Below, one piece after another: positions 38,302 to 52,700 of a DNA stretch of 64,000 bases (position 1 is its first letter; each line of letters begins with the position of its first letter). The notes under the pieces were generated by a model. It saw only the letters and a program-made list of their open reading frames with translations, searched no databases and was not told where the DNA came from. The translations under genes were made by a program, and so were the position numbers. The stretch lies in NCBI GenBank assembly GCA_964019155.1, contig OZ025239.1:230001-294000 (forward strand), read 5' to 3'. This stretch comes from Osedax fenrisi (Eukaryota; Annelida; Polychaeta; Sabellida; Siboglinidae).

Positions 38302-39648
38302 CTTGAAATGTTCATTAATATGTGTTTATTTAATAGAATACTTTAGATTCTTTTTGTAATTATTAATTAATTTGGTAAATCAATAAATTAGAGATAATCA
38401 ATATCAAAATATCACTACATCAATGTAGAAAATATATACTAGTTATATAACATAAATTTATTGAAAATATAGTAACGTATACTTATAGGTAGTATTCATG
38501 TATGAAAGGAGGACTTTGATACACCATCAATATATTCAATGTTGATAATTATAAAACTAAAAGTTTGTTATCAATAATTATTGAGTTTTTATTCGTAACA
38601 TATTTATATCTTATATCACCAAAGTCATTCACTAAGAATATCTACTGGACATTTATATTAAAATGTTCGATTTGAAATCAATTGATCAACTATTTCATTA
38701 TACAATCAGCACGATGCCTGTGAACGTTATTTTAAAACACTATTACTTTACAAAAGAGATAACTGCCAGCGAGTTAATATAGTAAATATAGAGTGTCTAC
38801 ATATAACGGTGTAGTAGGTAATGTAAACACATTTATGTTATGTGTTCTATACTATATAAAGACTATAGTTTGTAAATTAAATAAACATCCCTCATATTAT
38901 GAAGTAGGTAGGCTATACCTATATAACATATATGTTGGGGTCATCATAGATTAACATATTTCATTTAAATTTAACAAAGAACAATACATTTTTACTAACT
39001 AAACAAAGAGGAAAGCGAATACGATTTCCTTTGTTCGGTTTCTTCATAGGTCAATTGTTTCATGAATATATTCATCGTTATGAAATTGTTACTGTTCGAA
39101 AATATAATGAGTATTAATAGTTTGTATTACAATGTATAAAGTATACTTTCTCACTTTTAGCAAAGGGCTTTGCTGTTAGTAAGAACAAGTCAAGTAAGAA
39201 TAGCTGGTTTACATCGATGCAATAGTTTTATTTTGTAAATTAAAGAAGTAAATATAAAATATTGTATTTGGATACTTCTTGAATGTATTTAATAGTGATA
39301 TAACTTATACTACTATATGTAATAAGTACAATTGTGATATATATTATATATAGGAATAATGAATAATAAATAATGAATAATTGTAGTATTGTAATCATGT
39401 TATTATACAAATGCATAATATACCATATTAATACACATACTAAAAAATGGGCAAGATATTATTATTAATACTTTATTTTAACACTGTTTATTAACATAAG
39501 TTGTATAATTCATGTATACACTATAATTATACATATATTATTTCTATTAATAATATTATTATATTTGAAGATTTTAATATTTACTTGAATACAAATCATA
39601 CTAGTAAAACACAGGAACATTTTACAATAAACATACTTAATGAATTGT

Positions 39649-39684
<36 letters not shown>

Positions 39685-40914
39685 CAATAGATCATAAGTA
39701 AACCTGTATCAATAGGTCATATAATAGGTCACCTGTATCAATAGGTCATATAATAAGTTATCTCTATTGATAAGTATGTCTTCATTATTGATAATTTTTT
39801 TGTTATTTTCAAAAATAACTTTATTATTATCTGGAATAATAAAATATTTCTGATATTTCTGATCACCAATGTTACTAAATATAAATTTATAAAATGTATA
39901 TACAAACACTATATAATTAATGACAATACTCGTTTGATTATAGTTTAAATATAATGATTAAATTTAAAAAAAAATAATAATTATAAATGAACCGGACATT
40001 TTTTAAATATACTTTATTGATAAATTGTAGAATAATTTTTCTACGTATAAAATGTAACATTTAAAGGAAAGATTTATTCCTTGTATTACATTGAAAATAA
40101 AACGACTGGGGAAAAAACAAAAAAATATAAAAAATAAAATGTTCAAATTCTGAAACTGATATTTATATTTAAAACTCTTTCAAAAATACATAAATAGGCA
40201 ATCCTATATTTGATTGGCAAATCATCGGAAAAACAATTTTCTGAAGTATTTCGTTTAATGTAATTCGTAATATCATGTATATGACTAGGGCATCAATAAC
40301 ATCTTATGCATGCGTTTATATATGCAGGAATAGAAAATAATATAATACATGTATGAGTATTACATTGTAATTAGTATTTAATAAATACTATTTATATTTT
40401 ATTTTAATATGAACTTTTCATTCTTTTCTTAGCTCAAGTGGCTTCAAATTAAGACATGTATCTTTTCCACGTTGACGCAATATACAAATACGCCGTACAG
40501 TAGTACTACGTAGTAATATCCTAGGACTAATATATAGTAATAATTATACTATATGATGCTCTACCATATTTTGTGTCTAATATCCGTGTCTAATTCTCAG
40601 TACAGTATTACAGTACAATGGTACAATAGAACAGTACAGTATAACCTAGCAATACCTACAACTATAACCTCGTTGTTATAGGAGGTGTTGGTATTACACG
40701 TGAATCCTATATTTGTTCAAACAGCTGATAATAAGTCAGTATGACCTAAGCGAGTTTTTAGTCTAGACTTATTCAGTATGTCAACCCCGGGTTGTTTTAT
40801 TTCTATTTCGTACACGAGGGATCATTCAATATTTATTATTTATATTAGAAACAATAAAATATCATATTCACCAAATACCGATATATAAGTTATCTTAATA
40901 TTAAATGTTCTAAC
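38302..40914. other. Intron between J_B and K_B
   Basis: AT-rich; (AT)n at about 39653-39680; fewer units of the 17640-17755 tandem repeat (39690-39760). The block at 40105-40675 is absent from copy A. Confidence 0.5.
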
Positions 40915-41078
40915 TTGAAGAAATCGGGATTGATTACTGTACTTCGTTTGAAATCTTCCAGAATACCGACAAACTTCAAATACGATCTCTGTAATTCCAG
41001 GGGTTTCTTACCGACAAGATTTACGAAATCGTTATCCGATGCCACCTCACTAAAGTCTTTCATCATGCGTTTATATCC
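40915..41078 (-). CDS. Exon J_B: segment just before the second transmembrane helix
   Basis: Acceptor atgtacag, phase 0 entry. GYKRMMKDFSEVASDNDF ... LQRSYLKFVGILEDFKRST, INPDFF. The LEDF region occupies the place of the extracellular strand before TM2 (FFE-x-LNYE in ASICs). The donor is aa|gttaga, phase 2. Confidence 0.8.
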
Positions 41079-41790
41079 CTGTACATAGTAGTAAGTAGGT
41101 ATGATGTAAACAATGTTATCGAGTAAACAGAATTTATTATTACTGAAATAATATCATTAACATTTATTTCAGTTATAATAATAGGGTCCCTAGTAGTAGT
41201 AGGAGTTAGGAGTAGTATACTATATCCTATATACTAGTAGTATATACTAGTAGTATAATACTACTATACCTATACTATATACTATAGGATATAACTAGAT
41301 ATATATTTGTAAAGCTAATTATGATTTTAACAATATTTATATAATTTATTTATATAGAAATTATATAGTTTTTATAATTATAAAAGTAACAATACTTAGT
41401 AGGTTAACTTAAACCCTAGGGTAGCTACCTACTTTTTTGTGTTATAACCATATACGGTATATTTATTTACATATTGAATATTATTATTCGATGAAAAATC
41501 GAATTTATATAGGCCTACCAATAAGAATAGATTCTTAATATAAATTATTATTTATTTCTTTATCTTAAATGTAATCATAATTATCATCATACATTTGAAA
41601 GCTAGCAACACATGCTATATCTATATCATATATCTATCTATTTCGTTTAATTGTTGTTAGTTTTAATTATTGTATACTCTATAGAAAGTCCATATATGGA
41701 CTCTGTTATGCATGTCTGATTCAAATTAAATAAATAAAAATAAATAAATAAATATCCTATATAGCCTATATATATAGCCTATATACCTAC
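41079..41790. other. Intron between exons I and J_B
   Basis: The copy B edge lies at about 41407. Palindromic ctatatactagtagtata-type sequence at 41210-41290. Nothing coding. Confidence 0.5.
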
Positions 41791-41937
41791 TTGGCTATTC
41801 ATTCGTAGATAACGAAAGTCTGCATTCGAAATTCTTAATAATTGTTCTTTGTCCTTGGTCTGCAATCCACTGACTGAAATACCAAGCACGTCGGCGAAGG
41901 CTATTGCATCTCTACTACTGGAAGTATTCGTAGACGT
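41791..41937 (-). CDS. Exon I: DEG/ENaC channel insertion region
   Basis: Acceptor ctcacacag, phase 0 entry; donor caa|gtaggt, phase 0 exit; 49 codons. SSSRDAIAFADVLGISVSGL, then KDKEQLLRISNADFRYLR. No known domain. Single copy, outside the segmental duplication. Confidence 0.68.
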
Positions 41938-42424
41938 CTGTGTGAGCATGTGTCAATCATTAAGGAATAAAGGTGATTGTTATATAACATCTTTAAATAA
42001 ATATCGAGGTTATTATATAATATATGTCCTATTATCTTTTGATCTTTACGATATAATCCTGCGATTTATAAATCATAGGAAATGTAATACATGGGTAATT
42101 TACTATTTTTTTTCAGTTTTAAATAGGTATATTGATATGAACCTATATTATGTAATATATATGTTTATTAGTTTAAAAATGAATGTATTACCATTTCAAT
42201 TTATACCGTAATAATATGAAATATGTAACACCAATAATACTAGAAACACTATCTAAATACAGTTATGTTTTAAAGTAATTATAGAATGGTATAGGTATTT
42301 TTCAAATATAAATATATACTTTAAATCGTTGTCTATGGTAGGGTAAGTTTAAGTTGCATAATTAGGTTTCCCTCGAGGGTAATAGGGGGAGGTAATAGAC
42401 ATTGGCTATAGGTGTTATTGTTAT

Positions 42425-42565
42425 TGTTATTTTGGTGGAGTCCTTTCTTCCTATCTAAGAACATAGATGAAGTTTTCACTTATAACCATATATGGATCTA
42501 ATGTCCCTTCGAAGTCGCTCTCATGTCAAGGCATCCATGGTGTTAACGAGAGTCGATCATTTATA
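42425..42565 (-). mobile_element. SINE-like element, minus strand
   Basis: The reverse complement carries acatgagagcgacttcgaag, ttataagtgaaaactt and gaaaggactccaccaaaa, the family core seen at 8700-8816, followed by an (aataac)n tail. Confidence 0.55.
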
Positions 42566-43109
42566 TATATACACACTTATATAATATTTCTTGTACTTAT
42601 CTTGTTAAGACCTACTGTATTGGTCCGGAATGGGCTTGAAGCCGAACCCTAATAGTAGTACCTATTTGTCTGACACTCTGACACTTTGACACACCAACTG
42701 ACATGCAATAGTCATGCCTATGTAACTGCAGTTAGCTATTTAATAAGCTATTTCTGCAGAAATAATGTAAAATAATGAAATTGTAGACTAACTATAATGA
42801 GATTAGGAGCCGGGTTAACACAAGTAGAACACAAATAGAACACAACTACACAACACCACTATCGTCACTACCAACATTGTATTGTGTTTCAACTATTTAT
42901 CATTGTGATGAATTCGCTGGCGTACTAAATGCAGGTTGTCAATTACCTATATAAATAGGTAATATACACAAACTATACTTTAGATGAATATAGGTAGTTG
43001 TGACATAATGATATAACACCTATATCAATGAATAATTACTAATTAGTCATGCAATCGACAAGAGGGAAAAACGGGTTAAAATTAAATATAAGGGCATGGA
43101 CAATATATA

Positions 43110-43205
43110 ACCTAATATGTAGGGTAATATGTAGGGCGATATGTAGGGTAATATGTAGGGCGATATGTAGGGTAATATGTAGGGCGATATGTAGGGCGAT
43201 ATGTT
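43110..43205. repeat. 12-bp minisatellite
   Basis: Alternating gtaatatgtagg and gcgatatgtagg units, about eight. Confidence 0.9.
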
Positions 43206-43732
43206 ACACTAGTTATACAAGCTTATGATTATAATGTGGGGCACGTATAGTCACTTTCGTACGAAATATTATATATCATTTTTAATATAAAGAATTCATT
43301 TTAATATTTGAATGATAACATCTTTTTTTAAGACACATATAATTTAAGTTAAGAGCCGGTGTCATATAATACTTCATCCCCATGGTAACGCATTGTCCCC
43401 GGTTGTCACGTGACAACAACATTGTGATATTTCACTAATGTCACATACGAATACCTTTTAATTTAAACCACATATAAATATTATGAATATACCGAAATAT
43501 AGAACAAATCAACTTCTAATTATGTATTAGAAGAAAGTAATACACAAACTTATAAAGTATAACGTAGATAATTTGAATAATACCAGTTTAAACGACAATA
43601 AATAAATATTTTACAATTCTTAATCAACAAAAGTAATTATTTTTAAATTTTAAGATTAATACTATAATATGGTATTCTAAAAACATCTCTATATACCATT
43701 TTAATTAAAAACATAAATATAATGTTATTCAC

Positions 43733-46700
43733 GGTACCATGATACGTGTGGAGATATGATCAGCACAGCGCAGTGCTTCCTCCTAGCTAAGTTTAAGTTT
43801 AATACTATAATATGGTACCATGATAGGTGTGGAGATATGATCAGCACAGTGCTTCCTCCTAGCTAAGTTTAAGTTTAATACTATAATATGGTACCATGAT
43901 ACTAGTGGAGATATGATCAGCACAGCGCAGTGCTTCCTCCTAGCTAAGTTTAAGTTTAATACTATAATATGGTACCATGATACGAGTGGAGATATGATCA
44001 GCACAGCGCTTCCCCCTAGCTAAGTTTAAGTTTAATACTATAATATGGTACCATGATACGAGTGGAGATATGATCAGCACAGCGCAGTGCTTCCCCCTAG
44101 CTAAGTTTAAGTTTAATACTATAATATGGTACCATGATACGAGTGGAGATATGATCAGCACAGTGCTTCCTCCTAGCTAAGTTTAAGTTTAATACTATAA
44201 TATGGTACCATGATAGGTGTGGAGATATGATCAGCACACCGCAGTGCTTCCTCCTAGCTAAGTTTAAGTTTAATACTATAATATGGTACCATGATACGAG
44301 TGGAGATATGATCAGCACAGCGCAGTGCTTCCCCCTAGCTAAGTTTAAGTTTAATACTATAATATGGTACCATGATACGAGTGGAGATATGATCAGCACA
44401 GTGCTTCCTCCTAGCTAAGTTTAAGTTTAATACTATAATATGGTACCATGATACGAGTGGAGATATGATCATCAGCACAGTGCTTCCCCCTAGCTAAGTT
44501 TAAGTTTAATACTATAATATGGTACCATGATACGAGTGGAGATATGATCAGCAGCACAGTGCTTCCTCCTAGCTAAGTTTAAGTTTAATACTATAATATG
44601 GTACCATGATAGGTGTGGAGATATGATCAGCACAGTGCTTCCTCCTAGCTAAGTTTAAGTTTAATACTATAATATGGTACCATGATACGAGTGGAGATAT
44701 GATCAGCACAGTGCTTCCCCCTAGCTAAGTTTAAGTTCAATACTATAATATGGTACCATGATACGTGTGGAGATATGATCAGCACAGCGCAGTGCTTCCT
44801 CCTAGCTAAGTTTAAGTTTAATACTATAATATGGTACCATGATACGAGTGGAGATATGATCAGCACAGTGCTTTCTCCTAGCTAAGTTTAAGTTTAATAC
44901 TATAATATGGTCACATGATACGAGTGGAGATATGATCAGTAGCGCAGTGCTTCCTCCTAGCTAAGTTTAAGTTTAATACTATAATATGGTACCATGATAC
45001 GAGTGGAGATATGATCAGCAGCGCAGTGCTTCCTCCTAGCTAAGTTTAAGTTTAATACTATAATATGGTACCATGATAGGTGTGGAGATATGATCAGCAC
45101 AGTGCTTCCCCCTAGCTAAGTTTAAGTTTAATACTATAATATGGTACCATGATACGAGTGGAGATATGATCAGCACACCGCAGTGCTTCCTCCTAGCTAA
45201 GTTTAAGTTTAATACTATAATATGGTACCATGATAGGTGTGGAGATATGATCAGCACACCGAAGTGCTTCCCCCTAGCTAAGTTTAAGTTTAATACTATA
45301 ATATGGTACCATGATACGAGTGGAGATATGATCAGCACAGCGCAGTGCTTCCCCCTAGCTAAGTTTAAGTTTAATACTATAATATGGTACCATGATACTA
45401 GTGGAGATATGATCAGCACAGCGCAGTGCTTTGTCCTAGCTAAGTTTAAGTTTAATACTATAATATGGTACCATGATACGAGTGGAGATATGATCATCAG
45501 CGCAGTGCTTCCCCCTAGCTAAGTTTAAGTTTAATACTATAATATGGTACCATGATACGAGTGGAGATATGATCATCAGCGCAGTGCTTCCCCCTAGCTA
45601 AGTTTAAGTTTAATACTATAATATGGTACCATGATAGGTGTGGAGATATGATCAGCACAGTGCTTCCCCCTAGCTAAGTTTAAGTTTAATACTATAATAT
45701 GGTACCATGATACGAGTGGAGATATGATCAGCACACCGCAGTGCTTCCTCCTAGCTAAGTTTAAGTTTAATACTATAATATGGTACCATGATAGGTGTGG
45801 AGATATGATCAGCACACCGCAGTGCTTCCCCCTAGCTAAGTTTAAGTTTAATACTATAATATGGTACCATGATAGGTGTGGAGATATGATCAGCACACCG
45901 CAGTGCTTCCCCCTAGCTAAGTTTAAGTTTAATACTATAATATGGTACCATGATACGAGTGGAGATATGATCAGCACAGCGCAGTGCTTCCCCCTAGCTA
46001 AGTTTAAGTTTAATACTATAATATGGTACCATGATACTAGTGGAGATATGATCAGCACAGCGCAGTGCTTTGTCCTAGCTAAGTTTAAGTTTAATACTAT
46101 AATATGGTACCATGATACGAGTGGAGATATGATCATCAGCGCAGTGCTTCCCCCTAGCTAAGTTTAAGTTTAATACTATAATATGGTACCATGATAGGTG
46201 TGGAGATATGATCAGCGCAGTGCTTCCTCCTAGCTAAGTTTAAGTTTAATACTATAATATGGTACCATGATAGGTGTGGAGATATGATCAGCACAGCGCA
46301 GTGCTTCCTCCTAGCTAAGTTTAAGTTTAATACTATAATATGGTCACATGATACGAGTGGAGATATGATCAGCACAGTGCTTCCTCCTAGCTAAGTTTAA
46401 GTTTAATACTATAATATGGTACCATGATACGAGTGGAGATATGATCAGCACACCGCAGTGCTTCCTCCTAGCTAAGTTTAAGTTTAATACTATAATATGG
46501 TACCATGATAGGTGTGGAGATATGATCAGCACACCGCAGTGCTTCCCCCTAGCTAAGTTTAAGTTTAATACTATAATATGGTACCATGATACGAGTGGAG
46601 ATATGATCAGCACAGCGCAGTGCTTCCCCCTAGCTAAGTTTAAGTTTAATACTATAATATGGTACCATGATACTAGTGGAGATATGATCAGCACAGCGCA

Positions 46701-49700
46701 GTGCTTTGTCCTAGCTAAGTTTAAGTTTAATACTATAATATGGTACCATGATACGAGTGGAGATATGATCATCAGCGCAGTGCTTCCCCCTAGCTAAGTT
46801 TAAGTTTAATACTATAATATGGTACCATGATACTAGTGGAGATATGATCAGCACAGCGCAGTGCTTTGTCCTAGCTAAGTTTAAGTTTAATACTATAATA
46901 TGGTACCATGATACGAGTGGAGATATGATCATCAGCGCAGTGCTTCCCCCTAGCTAAGTTTAAGTTTAATACTATAATATGGTCACATGATACGAGTGGA
47001 GATATGATCAGCACAGTGCTTCCTCCTAGCTAAGTTTAAGTTTAATACTATAATATGGTACCATGATACGAGTGGAGATATGATCAGCACACCGCAGTGC
47101 TTCCTCCTAGCTAAGTTTAAGTTTAATACTATAATATGGTACCATGATAGGTGTGGAGATATGATCAGCACACCGCAGTGCTTCCTCCTAGCTAAGTTTA
47201 AGTTTAATACTATAATATGGTACCATGATAGGTGTGGAGATATGATCAGCACACCGCAGTGCTTCCCCCTAGCTAAGTTTAAGTTTAATACTATAATATG
47301 GTACCATGATACGAGTGGAGATATGATCAGCACAGTGCTTCCTCCTAGCTAAGTTTAAGTTTAATACTATAATATGGTCACATGATACGAGTGGAGATAT
47401 GATCAGCAGCGCAGTGCTTCCTCCTAGCTAAGTTTAAGTTTAATACTATAATATGGTCACATGATACGAGTGGAGATATGATCAGCACACCGCAGTGCTT
47501 TGTCCTAGCTAAGTTTAAGTTTAATACTATAATATGGTACCATGATAGGTGTGGAGATATGATCAGCACACCGCAGTGCTTTGTCCTAGCTAAGTTTAAG
47601 TTTAATACTATAATATGGTACCATGATACGAGTGGAGATATGATCAGCACAACACAGTGCTTCCTCCTAGCTAAGTTTAAGTTTAATACTATAATATGGT
47701 ACCATGATACGAGTGGAGATATGATCAGCACAGTGCTTCCTCCTAGCTAAGTTTAAGTTTAATACTATAATATGGTACCATGATACTAGTGGAGATATGA
47801 TCAGCACAGTGCTTCCTCCTAGCTAAGTTTAAGTTTAATACTATAATATGGTACCATGATACGAGTGGAGATATGATCAGCACAGTGCTTCCTCCTAGCT
47901 AAGTTTAAGTTTAATACTATAATATGGTACCATGATACGAGTGGAGATATGATCAGCAGCACAGTGCTTCCTCCTAGCTAAGTTTAAGTTTAATACTATA
48001 ATATGGTACCATGATACGAGTGGAGATATGATCATCACAGTGCTTCCTCCTAGCTAAGTTTAAGTTTAATACTATAATATGGTACCATGATAGGTGTGGA
48101 GATATGATCAGCACACCGCAGTGCTTCCCCCTAGCTAAGTTTAAGTTTAATACTATAATATGGTACCATGATACGAGTGGAGATATGATCAGCACACCGC
48201 AGTGCTTCCTCCTAGCTAAGTTTAAGTTTAATACTATAATATGGTACCATGATAGGTGTGGAGATATGATCAGCACACCGCAGTGCTTCCCCCTAGCTAA
48301 GTTTAAGTTTAATACTATAATATGGTACCATGATACGAGTGGAGATATGATCAGCACAGCGCAGTGCTTCCCCCTAGCTAAGTTTAAGTTTAATACTATA
48401 ATATGGTACCATGATACGAGTGGAGATATGATCAGCACAGTGCTTCCTCCTAGCTAAGTTTAAGTTTAATACTATAATATGGTCACATGATACGAGTGGA
48501 GATATGATCAGCAGCGCAGTGCTTCCTCCTAGCTAAGTTTAAGTTTAATACTATAATATGGTCACATGATACGAGTGGAGATATGATCAGCACACCGCAG
48601 TGCTTTGTCCTAGCTAAGTTTAAGTTTAATACTATAATATGGTACCATGATACGAGTGGAGATATGATCAGCACAACACAGTGCTTCCTCCTAGCTAAGT
48701 TTAAGTTTAATACTATAATATGGTACCATGATACTAGTGGAGATATGATCAGCACAGTGCTTCCTCCTAGCTAAGTTTAAGTTTAATACTATAATATGGT
48801 ACCATGATACGAGTGGAGATATGATCAGCACAGTGCTTCCTCCTAGCTAAGTTTAAGTTTAATACTATAATATGGTACCATGATACGAGTGGAGATATGA
48901 TCAGCAGCACAGTGCTTCCTCCTAGCTAAGTTTAAGTTTAATACTATAATATGGTACCATGATACGAGTGGAGATATGATCAGCACAGCGCAGTGCTTCC
49001 CCCTAGCTAAGTTTAAGTTTAATACTATAATATGGTACCATGATACGAGTGGAGATATGATCAGCGCAGTGCTTCCTCCTAGCTAAGTTTAAGTTTAATA
49101 CTATAATATGGTACCATGATACGAGTGGAGATATGATCATCACAGTGCTTCCTCCTAGCTAAGTTTAAGTTTAATACTATAATATGGTACCATGATAGGT
49201 GTGGAGATATGATCAGCACACCGCAGTGCTTCCCCCTAGCTAAGTTTAAGTTTAATACTATAATATGGTACCATGATAGGTGTGGAGATATGATCAGCAC
49301 AGTGCTTCCTCCTAGCTAAGTTTAAGTTTAATACTATAATATGGTACCATGATACGAGTGGAGATATGATCAGCACAGTGCTTTCTCCTAGCTAAGTTTA
49401 AGTTTAATACTATAATATGGTACCATGATACGAGTGGAGATATGATCAGCACAGCGCTTCCTCCTAGCTAAGTTTAAGTTTAATACTATAATATGGTACC
49501 ATGATACTAGTGGAGATATGATCAGCACTGTGCTTCCTCCTAGCTAAGTTTAAGTTTAATACTATAATATGGTACCATGATACGAGTGGAGATATGATCA
49601 GCACAGTGCTTCCTCCTAGCTAAGTTTAAGTTTAATACTATAATATGGTACCATGATACGAGTGGAGATATGATCAGCAGCACAGTGCTTCCTCCTAGCT

Positions 49701-52700
49701 AAGTTTAAGTTTAATACTATAATATGGTACCATGATACGAGTGGAGATATGATCAGCACAGTGCTTCCTCCTAGCTAAGTTTAAGTTTAATACTATAATA
49801 TGGTCACATGATACGAGTGGAGATATGATCAGCACACCGCAGTGCTTCCTCCTAGCTAAGTTTAAGTTTAATACTATAATATGGTACCATGATAGGTGTG
49901 GAGATATGATCAGCACACCGCAGTGCTTCCCCCTAGCTAAGTTTAAGTTTAATACTATAATATGGTACCATGATACGAGTGGAGATATGATCAGCAGCGC
50001 AGTGCTTCCTCCTAGCTAAGTTTAAGTTTAATACTATAATATGGTACCATGATACTAGTGGAGATATGATCAGCACAGTGCTTCCCCCTAGCTAAGTTTA
50101 AGTTTAATACTATAATATGGTCACATGATACGAGTGGAGATATGATCAGCACAGTGCTTCCTCCTAGCTAAGTTTAAGTTTAATACTATAATATGGTACC
50201 ATGATAGGTGTGGAGATATGATCAGCACACCGCAGTGCTTCCCCCTAGCTAAGTTTAAGTTTAATACTATAATATGGTACCATGATACGTGTGGAGATAT
50301 GATCAGCACAGTGCTTCCCCCTAGCTAAGTTTAAGTTTAATACTATAATATGGTCACATGATACGAGTGGAGATATGATCAGCAGCGCAGTGCTTCCTCC
50401 TAGCTAAGTTTAAGTTTAATACTATAATATGGTACCATGATACGAGTGGAGATATGATCAGCACAGTGCTTCCTCCTAGCTAAGTTTAAGTTTAATACTA
50501 TAATATGGTACCATGATACGAGTGGAGATATGATCAGCACAGTGCTTCCCCCTAGCTAAGTTTAAGTTTAATACTATAATATGGTCACATGATACGAGTG
50601 GAGATATGATCAGCACAGTGCTTCCCCCTAGCTAAGTTTAAGTTTAATACTATAATATGGTACCATGATACGAGTGGAGATATGATCAGCACAGTGCTTC
50701 CCCCTAGCTAAGTTTAAGTTTAATACTATAATATGGTACCATGATAGGTGTGGAGATATGATCATCAGCGCAGTGCTTCCTCCTAGCTAAGTTTAAGTTT
50801 AGTACTATAATATGGTACCATGATACGAGTGGAGATATGATCATCAGCGCAGTGCTTCCCCCTAGCTAAGTTTAAGTTTAATACTATAATATGGTACCAT
50901 GATACGAGTGGAGATATGATCATCAGCGCAGTGCTTCCCCCTAGCTAAGTTTAAGTTTAATACTATAATATGGTACCATGATAGGTGTGGAGATATGATC
51001 AGCACACCGCAGTGCTTCCTCCTAGCTAAGTTTAAGTTTAATACTATAATATGGTACCATGATACGAGTGGAGATATGATCAGCACACCGCAGTGCTTCC
51101 TCCTAGCTAAGTTTAAGTTTAATACTATAATATGGTACCATGATACGTGTGGAGATATGATCAGCGCAGTGCTTCCTCCTAGCTAAGTTTAAGTTTAATA
51201 CTATAATATGGTACCATGATACGAGTGGAGATATGATCAGCACAGTGCTTCCTCCTAGCTAAGTTTAAGTTTAATACTATAATATGGTACCATGATACGA
51301 GTGGAGATATGATCAGCACAGCGCAGTGCTTCCTCCTAGCTAAGTTTAAGTTTAATACTATAATATGGTACCATGATACTAGTGGAGATATGATCAGCAG
51401 CGCAGTGCTTCCTCCTAGCTAAGTTTAAGTTTAATACTATAATATGGTACCATGATAGGTGTGGAGATATGATCAGCACAGTGCTTCCTCCTAGCTAAGT
51501 TTAAGTTTAATACTATAATATGGTACCATGATACGAGTGGAGATATGATCAGCACAACGCAGTGCTTCCCCCTAGCTAAGTTTAAGTTTAATACTATAAT
51601 ATGGTACCATGATACGAGTGGAGATTTGATCAGCACACCGCAGTGCTTCCCCCTAGCTAAGTTTAAGTTTAATACTATAATATGGTACCATGATAGGTGT
51701 GGAGATATGATCAGCACAGTGCTTCCCCCTAGCTAAGTTTAAGTTTAATACTATAATATGGTCACATGATACGAGTGGAGATATGATCAGCACAGTGCTT
51801 CCCCCTAGCTAAGTTTAAGTTTAATACTATAATATGGTACCATGATAGGTGTGGAGATATGATCAGCACACCGCAGTGCTTCCTCCTAGCTAAGTTTAAG
51901 TTTAATACTATAATATGGTACCATGATACGAGTGGAGATATGATCAGCACACCGCAGTGCTTCCTCCTAGCTAAGTTTAAGTTTAATACTATAATATGGT
52001 ACCATGATACGTGTGGAGATATGATCAGCGCAGTGCTTCCTCCTAGCTAAGTTTAAGTTTAATACTATAATATGGTACCATGATACGAGTGGAGATATGA
52101 TCATCACAGTGCTTCCTCCTAGCTAAGTTTAAGTTTAATACTATAATATGGTACCATGATAGGTGTGGAGATATGATCAGCACACCGCAGTGCTTCCCCC
52201 TAGCTAAGTTTAAGTTTAATACTATAATATGGTACCATGATAGGTGTGGAGATATGATCAGCACAGTGCTTCCTCCTAGCTAAGTTTAAGTTTAATACTA
52301 TAATATGGTACCATGATACGAGTGGAGATATGATCAGCACAGCGCAGTGCTTCCTCCTAGCTAAGTTTAAGTTTAATACTATAATATGGTACCATGATAC
52401 GAGTGGAGATATGATCAGCACAGTGCTTCCTCCTAGCTAAGTTTAAGTTTAATACTATAATATGGTACCATGATACGAGTGGAGATATGATCAGCACAGT
52501 GCTTTCTCCTAGCTAAGTTTAAGTTTAATACTATAATATGGTACCATGATACGAGTGGAGATATGATCAGCACAGCGCTTCCTCCTAGCTAAGTTTAAGT
52601 TTAATACTATAATATGGTACCATGATACTAGTGGAGATATGATCAGCACAGTGCTTCCTCCTAGCTAAGTTTAAGTTTAATACTATAATATGGTACCATG

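Larger units (their letters stand above)
33170..41407. repeat. Segmental duplication, copy B (8.2 kb)
   Basis: Counterpart of 11175-18775, containing exons 9B and 10B (plus) and K_B and J_B (minus). A block at about 40105-40675 is absent from copy A. Exons differ by one to a few bases; introns differ mostly by small indels and microsatellite length. Confidence 0.95.
41938..43732. other. Left part of the H-I intron
   Basis: Holds a minus-strand SINE copy and a 12-bp minisatellite. A reading frame at 41849-42211 is a chance antisense ORF. The region 43240-43730 is unremarkable. Confidence 0.5.

Noticed and set aside
41849..42211. Plus-strand ORF of 120 residues
   Set aside because: Its start overlaps exon I antisense and the remainder is AT-rich with hydrophobic drift typical of chance ORFs.
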